64,000 nucleotides of DNA from Hyphomicrobium sp. (GTDB lineage: Bacteria > Pseudomonadota > Alphaproteobacteria > Rhizobiales > Hyphomicrobiaceae). The stretch is from the NCBI GenBank assembly GCA_030148425.1, contig JASBTM010000001.1, positions 62,001-126,000 on the forward strand. The letters are read 5' to 3'. The position numbers and the translations under genes were made by a program. This document shows, piece after piece, positions 17,028 through 24,202 of this stretch. The notes beneath the pieces are model-generated. The model did not search any database, was not told the origin of the DNA, and saw only the letters and a program-made list of their open reading frames with translations. The stretch's first letter is position 1, and the number at the start of each line of letters is the position of its first letter.

Positions 17028-17423
17028 TTAGAGAGATTTTTCAAGCAGGCTCGCGATAGCACTTTCATTCGTGATGCCAACGGAGCGACCGGCTTCCTTG
17101 CTGCCCTTGAAGACGATCAACGTGCTTTGCAGTTGTGCGCCAAATTTTCTCAAGACGTCTTTGCGGCTATCGAAATCGACATCGAAAATTACGAGGTCCG
17201 TGAAATGAGGATCTGCCGAAAGCTTCTCTATGATGGGTTTCTGCGCCTGGCAGGTGGGGCACCACGATGCGGAAATATCGATAAGAATGGATTTTCCTTG
17301 GGATTGAGCTGCAGCAAAATCCTTGTCGTCAAACGCTTTGCGTTCGCCTGCTGCTGCGCCGACCGCCATCAAGGCGATGATCGCCATCGCCGCACTCGCC
17401 CGCGCCAAATATTTCATCATCAT
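17028..17423 (-). CDS. periplasmic thioredoxin-like protein
   Basis: 131 residues. Residues 1-25 (MMMKYLARASAAMAIIALMA) are a signal peptide; the mature part is a thioredoxin fold with active site SWCPTCQAQKP and the cis-Pro region FGAQLQSTLIVFKG. The latter lacks an obvious TP cis-proline, which is seen as STLIV here, so its disulfide chemistry may differ. AGGAGCG precedes the ATG. It likely receives electrons from CcdA encoded next, and acts on the cysteines of the bufferin-like peptide. Confidence 0.85.
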   Translation of the reverse strand: MMMKYLARASAAMAIIALMAVGAAAGERKAFDDKDFAAAQSQGKSILIDISASWCPTCQAQKPIIEKLSADPHFTDLVIFDVDFDSRKDVLRKFGAQLQSTLIVFKGSKEAGRSVGITNESAIASLLEKSL

Positions 17424-17482
17424 GGATTTGCTCGCTCCTGAAATCCGCTCTTGCAGCCCGGGATGCTACTGACGCCGGGGAA

Positions 17483-17509
17483 AAAACGCCGCGTGAAAGC
17501 GGCGTTTTT
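17483..17509 (-). terminator. intrinsic terminator/attenuator after the precursor gene
   Basis: AAAACGCCGC / GCGGCGTTTT around a 6-base loop; on the minus strand the stem is followed directly by T6. It is 13 bases after the precursor stop and before the thioredoxin-like gene. Partial read-through would yield far more precursor than enzyme, as seen in many RiPP operons. Confidence 0.8.
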
Positions 17510-17522
17510 ACCTTTGGCCTGC

Positions 17523-17780
17523 TTATTTCGCCGGTTCGAAATGACCCGTCGTGCAGCCTTCCTTCGTCGTCTCGGTAAAGCCCTGGCCCTTGCAAGCGTT
17601 CTGGCCCTTGCAAGCGTTCGACGCGCTCTTGCAGGCGCTCTGGCCCTTGCATGCGTTGGCGCCGACGCAGTGACCTGTCGCTTCGTCGGCGAAGGCAACC
17701 GTCGACATGACGGCGTTTGCGAGCATGAGCGAGGCGGCAGCGGCGGCGAGAGCCGATCCGGACTTTACGCTGATCTTCAT
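17523..17780 (-). CDS. bufA2: bufferin-type Cys-rich RiPP precursor (BufA2-like)
   Basis: 85 residues, start ATG preceded by AAAGGGAAC. Residues 1-31 are a signal peptide (ALAAAAASLMLANAVMS, cut near AFA-DE). The mature 54 residues contain six cysteines (38, 44, 50, 57, 63, 76) in a repeated NACKGQ/SACK motif: HCVGANACKGQSACK and NACKGQNACKGQGF. This matches the BufA2 family of periplasmic metal-binding peptides made by MNIO enzymes, as I remember it; the BufA1 (DUF2282) EGKCG motif is absent. The modified peptide is expected to bind copper or a similar soft metal in the periplasm. Confidence 0.82.
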   Translation of the reverse strand: MKISVKSGSALAAAAASLMLANAVMSTVAFADEATGHCVGANACKGQSACKSASNACKGQNACKGQGFTETTKEGCTTGHFEPAK

Positions 17781-17959
17781 GGTATGTTCCCTTTGTACGG
17801 TTGTCTTTTCCACGCGTCGTTCTGTGGTCCGGCTGACCGGGCCACGCAGTAGGTTACGGGCATCTTTGCCCGGACGTTTCGGTTACCCGAAAAAAAATTG
17901 CGCAATGCGAACGGGCAGCGGTTCGGGACGGAGATCCGACAAATTATTCAGCTCGCACT

Positions 17960-17985
17960 GTAACCCGCGAACGGGTCGCCTCGTA
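17960..17985 (+). promoter_or_regulatory. ECF sigma (SigF-like) promoter upstream of doxX
   Basis: GTAACC, 16 bases, CGTA. This matches in sequence and spacing the promoter I recall for Caulobacter SigF (GTAACC-N16-CGAA), which controls bufferin genes there. The predicted start would leave a leader of about 50 bases before the DoxX ATG. Two further GTAACC boxes on the minus strand (17851-17856 and 17881-17886) lack a matching -10. Confidence 0.5.
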
Positions 17986-18041
17986 ACACCCCTTCAGTTG
18001 GGCGGAACCATCCGCCTCATTCTTCAGCTGAGGGCTGCGCC

Positions 18042-18530
18042 ATGAAATTTCTGACACACTGGTTGGTCGACGTTCCGGAATCGCTTTCGCGCTATTTCAA
18101 CTGGCTGCCGCCACTTTTCGCACGCATTGTCGTCGGTTGGGTCTTCATGTGGAGCGGATGGGAAAAGCTGCACGCGCTACCGCAGATCACGCAAAACTTT
18201 GCCTCGTGGGGTATTCCATTTCCTGAGATCATGACGCCGTTCGTATCGGGTGTCGAATTCTTCGGTGGCCTCTTTCTACTGCTTGGACTGTTTACGCGCA
18301 TCGCTGCCGTGCCGCTGGTCGTGGTGATGATCGTTGCGATCATCAGTGCGAAGCTGGATCAGGTCGATTCATTCGAGACGCTCGCCGGATTCGAAGAAGT
18401 TTCATACATGGCGCTGTTCGGCTGGCTCGCCGTCGCCGGACCAGGGCCGATCTCGCTGGATTATCTTCTGCAGAAATTGCGTCCAAAGCCCGGTAAAGAG
18501 CCGTTCGCCACCGCTGCGAAGGCCATGTGA
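18042..18530 (+). CDS. DoxX-family membrane protein (BufD-like)
   Basis: 162 residues, ATG after GAGGG. Four transmembrane helices of the DoxX type are visible, with the family motif LPPLFARIVVGWVFMWSGWEKL, a second segment FVSGVEFFGGLFLLLGLFTR and a third VPLVVVMIVAIISAKL. DoxX proteins are frequent in bufferin clusters, where they are thought to handle quinone or thiol redox. It is divergent from the precursor operon with a 261-base promoter region between them. Confidence 0.85.
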   Translation: MKFLTHWLVDVPESLSRYFNWLPPLFARIVVGWVFMWSGWEKLHALPQITQNFASWGIPFPEIMTPFVSGVEFFGGLFLLLGLFTRIAAVPLVVVMIVAIISAKLDQVDSFETLAGFEEVSYMALFGWLAVAGPGPISLDYLLQKLRPKPGKEPFATAAKAM

Positions 18531-18634
18531 TCGGTGCCTCTCGATCCATGGCTGCCTCGTCGCCTTGCTAGCTTCGTCCGAGTTCCGTAACGTGTGCCGC
18601 GTTGTGAGTAGCTTCAGCGGATCGCACAGGGACG

Positions 18635-19519
18635 ATGCAGAACAAGGCGGCGGTCTGGCGGTTCTGGCGATATTCGAACGATGACGTTGCCGTGCAGAAA
18701 GCGCGGCAAGACGTGGCGGGCCTAGCGCCCGCCGTTGTCGTAACAGGGGGATCGCGCGGTATCGGGCTGGCGCTCGCGCGGCGCTTTCTCGAAAGTGGGC
18801 ACAAGACAGTCATCGTCGCTCGAGATGCCGTTCGGTTGGAGGAGGCCGCGGCGGACCTCAAGGCGGCCACCGGCTCGGACGTCACTTCCATTTTATGTGA
18901 CGTCAGTGAACCCAACGCTTTCGAGGTCATTACGGGTGGCCTCAATCGAGCCGGACTTTATCTCGACGTCCTCGTCAATAACGCCGGCATCGGCCTTGCG
19001 GGGCCGTTCGTCGAACATTCCGAGGCCGATTTGTCGCGTCTCGTCGGGCTGAACGTCGAGGCCATGACGCGGCTCAATCGGAGCGTTCTTCCTGCCATGC
19101 TTGGCCGCCGGCGCGGAGGCATTTTGAATGTGGCGTCGTTGGGCGGTGTCATCCCGGGTCCGAATCAAGCCGCTTACTATGCGAGCAAGGCGTACGTCGT
19201 GTCGCTGACAGAAGCCATCGCGAGCGAGGTTTCCGGGTCTGGCGTTCGGGTGTCTGCGCTTTTACCCGGACCGATCAACACGGGTTTTCACGACGCGATG
19301 GGAGCGGACAACTCCCTTTATCGTTACGTTTTGCCGCCGATGTCAGCGGAAAGCGTGGCCCGCAGCGCCTATCGCGGATTTATGTTGGGAAATAGGGTGA
19401 TCGTTCCTGGAATCTCGAATCTCTTCTTCTTCCTTGTGCTCAGATTTTTGCCACACATGGTCACTGTGCCGATCATGTATTGGCTGTTGCGTCGTCCCGG
19501 AAGCCTAACCAAGACTTAA
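18635..19519 (+). CDS. short-chain dehydrogenase/reductase
   Basis: 294 residues. The Rossmann fold begins around residue 33 (VVVTGGSRGIGLALARRF, TGxxxGIG cofactor motif). NNAG is at about 112, the catalytic Ser in NVASLGGV and the YxxxK motif in YYASKAYV. The TG3xGIG motif with R at the end of beta-2 (VARD) suggests NADP. A C-terminal hydrophobic segment (NLFFFLVLRFLPHMVTVPI) suggests membrane association. A GTG at 18692 is an alternative start. It faces an alpha/beta hydrolase and is followed by a ketoacyl synthase-like gene, suggesting lipid-related chemistry; substrate unknown. Confidence 0.85.
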   Translation: MQNKAAVWRFWRYSNDDVAVQKARQDVAGLAPAVVVTGGSRGIGLALARRFLESGHKTVIVARDAVRLEEAAADLKAATGSDVTSILCDVSEPNAFEVITGGLNRAGLYLDVLVNNAGIGLAGPFVEHSEADLSRLVGLNVEAMTRLNRSVLPAMLGRRRGGILNVASLGGVIPGPNQAAYYASKAYVVSLTEAIASEVSGSGVRVSALLPGPINTGFHDAMGADNSLYRYVLPPMSAESVARSAYRGFMLGNRVIVPGISNLFFFLVLRFLPHMVTVPIMYWLLRRPGSLTKT

Positions 19520-19756
19520 GGACATTGAGCCCTTTTACGATAATTGCCGATGTTTGCATTATAGCAACCATTTCCGGTTAGGTTCGCGAGGGCTCCGGAA
19601 TAAAGGTTTTGCGTATCCGGAGTTTCCCGACGCGGCTGCGCCCTTACGGGCTCTACGGACTCCTTCGAGTTCGGTAAATCCGGTGCGTGGCCGCGCTGCA
19701 TTGGTCGTGACGCCAGCGTAGCGATTTCGCTTTTTGCTGCCGTCGCGCCTTTTCGG

Positions 19757-20641
19757 CTACGCTGCTGCGATGGGCAAAGGCGCAGCGCTGGTTTGCTGGA
19801 CGTCGATCTTAACGCTTGCGGCCAGGCGCGCGATGAAGGTCCGCGTTTTTTCGACCACGACGTGGCGCTGCTTATCGAGCGTGACCATGTGATAACTGTC
19901 GTCGAGTACGAGCATGTCGACGGGTGCGGAAAGTTTGTTCTGCAAATAAACTGCGTTGTCGAGGCTCGCATAATCGTCTTCGCGCGAATGAATGATCAGC
20001 GTCGGCTGACGAATCTTCCCAAGCAACTTCTTTGCGACTGAGGCTAGACGCCGGTGCTCGAGAACCATGGCGCCCGGCGTGCCAACGGTGCCCAAATCTG
20101 ATCCGTCCGAGCAGGCGAGCGCGGCGCGAACGAATTCCCGAACGCGCGGGCATTTGATGCCAAGCGATTCCGCATCGGGAAATTGCATCAGGCTTGCGAT
20201 CCAGCGGCTCCGCACGAGCGAGAACAGCTTTGTGTACCAGGGCATCGCCCAGCCATCGATCCAGATTGTCGGGGAAAAGAGCGCGACGCCCTGAACTTTC
20301 TCGGGGTTTTTGGCTGCGAGATGCAACCCGATGAGGCTTCCGAGGCAGAGGCCGCCGACGATGACGGTATCGCATTCCTGACGAAGCTCCTCGAGGGCGG
20401 CTTCGGCGCTTCGATACCAATCCTGCCACGTCGTTCCGACGATATCGGCGCGGCTGCCGCCGTGACCTGCCAGCGTCGGGCAGTGCACCGTATAGCCGGC
20501 GCGCGCCAATCCCATCGCGACGAAGCGCATTTCTGCGGGCGTTCCGCACAGACCGTGGATGAGAAGCACACCGGTTTTGCCGCCCGCGATTCGGAACGTC
20601 TTGTTCGAAGCATTGGTGAGCTTGGTGATGTCGGCGGACAT
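19757..20641 (-). CDS. alpha/beta hydrolase with Cys in the nucleophile elbow
   Basis: 294 residues; the ATG at 20641 has GAGGAGA upstream, better than two in-frame starts further up. VLLIHGLCGTPAEM is the oxyanion region and GGLCLGS (Cys99) the nucleophile elbow, where most carboxylesterases of this type have Ser. An acid (HSREDDYAS) and a His (DDSYHMVTLD) complete a triad. The layout matches the Est30/monoacylglycerol-lipase group. A Cys nucleophile suggests acyl transfer or thioester chemistry. The gene is divergent from a ketoacyl-ACP synthase III-like gene. Confidence 0.8.
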   Translation of the reverse strand: MSADITKLTNASNKTFRIAGGKTGVLLIHGLCGTPAEMRFVAMGLARAGYTVHCPTLAGHGGSRADIVGTTWQDWYRSAEAALEELRQECDTVIVGGLCLGSLIGLHLAAKNPEKVQGVALFSPTIWIDGWAMPWYTKLFSLVRSRWIASLMQFPDAESLGIKCPRVREFVRAALACSDGSDLGTVGTPGAMVLEHRRLASVAKKLLGKIRQPTLIIHSREDDYASLDNAVYLQNKLSAPVDMLVLDDSYHMVTLDKQRHVVVEKTRTFIARLAASVKIDVQQTSAAPLPIAAA

Positions 20642-20972
20642 GGCGTCGTCTCCTCGTGAACCCGCGACGACCCTCGGGCTTTTGCTCATGTGCGGCTGTT
20701 CCGCCCGCGACAGGGGAATGGCTGTTGCGCGCTGATTTCGTTCGAAGAGTTCCGCACGGAACACTTTCGCGGAGGAGAACCGTTCGAGTTCCCGGTTGTC
20801 GGCAATTGGCGGCGGCGCGGAGCTGCGCTATGGGAGGCGGCGAGAGACCAGGACGACCTCATAGCTGGAGGGCACCGATAAAGTTCGTGTGCTTCCGGTT
20901 TGCGGAGAGAAGCGGTCTCGAAGCGGAAAACAACGGGTGTGCGGATCAACGCACCTCAATTCGGAAACGCTC

Positions 20973-22088
20973 GTGCCACAGCCAGTCATTGCCGCGACGG
21001 GGCTTTACATCCCGCCCCACCAGATTTCGAACGAGGAGCTCGTCTCCGCTTTCAATACTTACGTGACCCGCTTTAACGCCGCGAATGCGGAAGCGATAGC
21101 GGCAGGCGAGCTTGTGCCTCTCTTGCCATCGTCTGCAGAGTTCATAGAGAAAGCATCTGGCATCAAGTCGCGCTACGTTGTCGACAAAGCTGGCGTCCTC
21201 GATCCCGAGGTGATGCGCCCCAATATTCCCGAGCGATCGAATGACGATATTTCCGTTCTAGCAGAGATGGCGGTTTGGGCCGCGAAGGACGCGCTGACGA
21301 ACTGGGGCGGCGACATCGGAGAGATCGGCGCAGTCATCTGCGCGGCGTCCAACATGCAACGCCCTTATCCGGCCATCGCTATCGAGGTGCAGAACGCGCT
21401 CGGGATTTCCGGCTTTGCGTTCGATATGAATGTCGCGTGCTCGTCGGCGACGTTCGGCATTAAGACGGCGGCTGACTTCGTATCGGGGGGATCAGTCAAG
21501 GCGGTGCTTGTCGTGAACCCTGAGATCTGTTCGGGGCATCTCAACTTTGGCGACCGAGACAGCCATTTTATTTTCGGCGATGTTGCGACTGCCATCGTCG
21601 TAACGGATGAGACGCTCGCGAATGGCGGCTGGGATATTCTTGGCACTCGCCTCAAGACGCAATTCTCGAACAACATTCGCAACAACTTCGGCTTTCTCAA
21701 TCGCTGTGCTCCGGAAGGCATCGGGGCGGCGGACAAGCTCTTCGTGCAGGAAGGCCGCAAAGTTTTTCGCGAGGTGGTGCCGATGGTCATCGAGATGATC
21801 GTTGATCACGCACAGGATGTCGGCGTCGATCCGAAATTGTTAAAGCGGCTATGGCTGCATCAAGCGAATATCAACATGAACGACATGATCGGCCGGAAGG
21901 TTCTGGACCGAGTGCCGACGCCTGAGGAGAACGTCATCATTCTCGATGCGTTCGCGAATACCAGCTCGGCGGGATCGATTATCGCGTTCCATTCGTCGAG
22001 CCGGGATTTCGCGCCAGGGGAAACGGGTCTCATCTGTTCTTTCGGCGCTGGATATTCGGCAGGCACCGTTTTTGTCCGAAAGCGTTGA
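20973..22088 (+). CDS. beta-ketoacyl-ACP synthase III-like enzyme (FabH family)
   Basis: 371 residues from GTG at 20973 (GGAAAC upstream); a GTG at 20889 would extend it by 28 residues without a ribosome binding site. Thiolase-fold motifs are intact: catalytic Cys156 in NVACSSATFG, His in LWLHQANINMND and Asn in FANTSSAGS. FabH-like enzymes condense acyl-CoA with malonyl-ACP; divergent members make ketones, olefins or secondary metabolites. It is longer than FabH (about 320), with an insertion around residues 55-90. The SDR and Cys-hydrolase neighbours suggest a small lipid-modifying set. Confidence 0.85.
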   Translation: MPQPVIAATGLYIPPHQISNEELVSAFNTYVTRFNAANAEAIAAGELVPLLPSSAEFIEKASGIKSRYVVDKAGVLDPEVMRPNIPERSNDDISVLAEMAVWAAKDALTNWGGDIGEIGAVICAASNMQRPYPAIAIEVQNALGISGFAFDMNVACSSATFGIKTAADFVSGGSVKAVLVVNPEICSGHLNFGDRDSHFIFGDVATAIVVTDETLANGGWDILGTRLKTQFSNNIRNNFGFLNRCAPEGIGAADKLFVQEGRKVFREVVPMVIEMIVDHAQDVGVDPKLLKRLWLHQANINMNDMIGRKVLDRVPTPEENVIILDAFANTSSAGSIIAFHSSSRDFAPGETGLICSFGAGYSAGTVFVRKR

Positions 22089-22100
22089 CCGGCCCAGCGA

Positions 22101-22841
22101 TCACGTGGCCAGGCTCGCGGCGAGATTGATCGTCAGAGCCAGCACCATCGTGTTGAAGAAGAACGACACGATGGCGTGAAGCGTCGTCAAGCGCCGCAAC
22201 GACTTGCTGTTGATAAGGACGTCTGATGTTTGGGACGCGGCGCCAAACGATGTCGCGAAATAGAAAAAATCCCAATAATCCGGCGCCGAATCGCCGGGAA
22301 ACGTCAGAGCCTGCAGAGCACCTGCGCCCGACGGCTTTTCCGATGAACGCGCTGGCGCATAGAATTCATGCGCGTAATGCAGCGTGAACGCGACCTGCGT
22401 AACGAGCCAGGAAATGACGATGGTCGAAGCGGCAAGACCGACAAAAAGCAGCTTGCCTTCGTTCGATGCGCCCTTGGCCGCGCCGAGCAGTCCGAAAATC
22501 GCAGCGAAGCTTGAGAACATCGCTGTCAGCACCAGCACGAGAATGACGATGCCGCTGTCGTCCTGGCGGGCGGCGCGGGTGCGGATTCTATCCGAGCCAC
22601 AACCGTACATCGTTCGGAACGTCATGACGAGGTAGGCGGCTCCGCCGGCGCACCATGCCAAGGCTTCGCGAACTGCGCCGTGGATCGACGATGGCAGCAG
22701 GAGCAACATCGCCACCACGACAATCGCCGAGATGATGACGCGAGGCCGTAACACCAGCGAGCGGCCGATGGATCGTGGATTATACCAGCGGGCTCTCCGC
22801 AGCGTGGATTCGGGCATTCCGGTTTTTACGGTATTGGCCAT
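22101..22841 (-). CDS. DUF1345 membrane protein
   Basis: 246 residues from MANTVKTGMP; an ATG twelve codons earlier also exists. Five or six hydrophobic helices: VIISAIVVVAMLLLLPSSI, WCAGGAAYLVMTFRTMY, IVILVLVLTAMFSSFAAIFG, LFVGLAASTIVISWLVTQVA and a C-terminal pair. DYWDFFYFATSFGAASQTSDV is the family's pore-like motif, resembling the P-loop of ion channels. DUF1345 proteins are of unknown function. It is convergent with the ketoacyl synthase gene (12 bases between stops). Confidence 0.8.
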   Translation of the reverse strand: MANTVKTGMPESTLRRARWYNPRSIGRSLVLRPRVIISAIVVVAMLLLLPSSIHGAVREALAWCAGGAAYLVMTFRTMYGCGSDRIRTRAARQDDSGIVILVLVLTAMFSSFAAIFGLLGAAKGASNEGKLLFVGLAASTIVISWLVTQVAFTLHYAHEFYAPARSSEKPSGAGALQALTFPGDSAPDYWDFFYFATSFGAASQTSDVLINSKSLRRLTTLHAIVSFFFNTMVLALTINLAASLAT

Positions 22842-23051
22842 ATCTTGCGTTGTTTCCAAAATCGCTCTTGCGCGCATGAGCGTACCATACGCTTACGCGG
22901 CTTCCAGCTTGTCATCGTTGGCATTTTTGCGCGCGAGAAATCTTCTCGGCTTCGCATAGTCCGACAAGCCTATGGCCTCCCGCTGAATGGCGACGGCAGC
23001 GCGAAACCCCTCACATTGCAACGTAAGATCGATAAACGAGGAGGCTGCTCG

Positions 23052-23483
23052 ATGACCACTCCAAGTCCGGCGATGGCAGTTGATTGTGCCCCGCTGGCTT
23101 CGGCGGTGCCGACGCGTCCGTTGATCGTCGTGATCGAGGACGACTATCGGTCGTCGATGGCGTTGACGATGCTGATCGATGACTGGGGATATTCGTGCGT
23201 GGCGGCGCGGTCGTCACGAGAGGCGGTGCGGACGCTTGGCCATCGCCTGAGTAGCGTTGCGGCGATCATTACTGATATCGAGATCGACGGACAGATGCGC
23301 GGTATTCGAGACGCGCTCGCAATCGTGGCGACGATCGGTCATTCGGTTCCGACCATCATCATGACCGGCCACTCGGAATATGCGGCGGTCGCTTCGCCCT
23401 TTCCGGTTATTGGCAAGCCGTTCGATCCGGACGTGCTGCACAGCTGGCTTTTGCATAGACTCGGACCCGCAGCGGCGTCTTGA
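23052..23483 (+). CDS. stand-alone response-regulator receiver
   Basis: 143 residues, ATG preceded by GAGGAGG. After about 25 residues a complete receiver domain begins (LIVVIEDDYRSSMALTML): acidic pair ED-D, phospho-acceptor Asp in IITDIEIDG, Thr in IIMTGHSE and Lys in VIGKPF. There is no output domain. It is convergent with the response regulator/kinase pair at 23510-26555, which could be its kinase partner or phosphate source. Confidence 0.85.
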   Translation: MTTPSPAMAVDCAPLASAVPTRPLIVVIEDDYRSSMALTMLIDDWGYSCVAARSSREAVRTLGHRLSSVAAIITDIEIDGQMRGIRDALAIVATIGHSVPTIIMTGHSEYAAVASPFPVIGKPFDPDVLHSWLLHRLGPAAAS

Positions 23484-23499
23484 TCCGAAGCCATGCTCG

Positions 23500-23520
23500 C
23501 CCGGAGCGGTCAGCTCCGGG
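23500..23520. terminator. hairpin between convergent regulators
   Basis: CCCGGAGC / GCTCCGGG with a 5-base loop. It overlaps the stop codon of the minus-strand response regulator. No T-run, so termination strength is uncertain. Confidence 0.4.
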
Positions 23521-24202
23521 TTGCGAGTTCGGTGCGATTGCGAGCGCCGAAATGCGAGAAGAGAGCCGCGAGATGGATCTTCACCGTGCCCTCGGCGATA
23601 TCCAGTTCACGAGCGATCTCCTTGTTTGAAAGGCCCCGGCGGACGCAGTCCAAGACATCGCGCTGGCGCGGTGAAATGGATTTGTAGGTGGCTCCACCGC
23701 CGGGGTCCCCCTTGCTCGCTGGTGCAGTCTCGGAGTTCGAGATCCGTGCCGGTTGAGCGGCGGCGCCCGAGGTCATGAAGCGGGGTACAAAAACGCGGCC
23801 ATCGAGAATATCCTGCAGGGCGCCGACAATTTCGTCGTCGGCCAAGGATTTCGGCACGTATCCGTTGAGGCCCATCGCAACCGCCTTCACAACGTCATTG
23901 CGCTCTTCGGAACCGGAAACGATTGCGACCCGGATGCCGGGGTATGTTTCCTTCACCACGCACAGCCCTTCAGGGCCAGAAACCCCGGGCATCGCAAGAT
24001 CGAAAAGCGCGAGCTCGACGTTCGGATTCTCGGCGAGGCGATCCAAAGCGGCATCGAACGTTGCGGCTTCGATTACAGATCGAAAGCCCATGCGGTCGCG
24101 AAGCAGGAAGCCGAAACCAGATCGATAGAGGCCGTGATCGTCCGCGACCAAAACCGTCTCATGCTGATTATTTTCCATGGGTTTCTCTGTATTAGCCGGC
24201 AT
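23510..24202 (-). CDS. NarL/LuxR-family response regulator
   Basis: 230 residues (an ATG at 24178 is an alternative start). Residues about 15-130 form the receiver (VLVADDHGLYRSGF, phospho-Asp in ALFDLAMPG, Lys in YVPKSLADDE). A Ser/Gly/Pro linker leads to a C-terminal LuxR-type helix-turn-helix (SPRQRDVLDCVRRGLSNKEI). It overlaps the histidine kinase stop by 11 bases, so it is translationally coupled and almost certainly the cognate regulator. Confidence 0.92.
   Translation of the reverse strand: MPANTEKPMENNQHETVLVADDHGLYRSGFGFLLRDRMGFRSVIEAATFDAALDRLAENPNVELALFDLAMPGVSGPEGLCVVKETYPGIRVAIVSGSEERNDVVKAVAMGLNGYVPKSLADDEIVGALQDILDGRVFVPRFMTSGAAAQPARISNSETAPASKGDPGGGATYKSISPRQRDVLDCVRRGLSNKEIARELDIAEGTVKIHLAALFSHFGARNRTELATRS

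Noticed and set aside
17851-17886. Two minus-strand GTAACC boxes as SigF promoters for bufA2
   Set aside because: Neither has CGAA or CGTA 16 bases downstream; only the doxX side matches.
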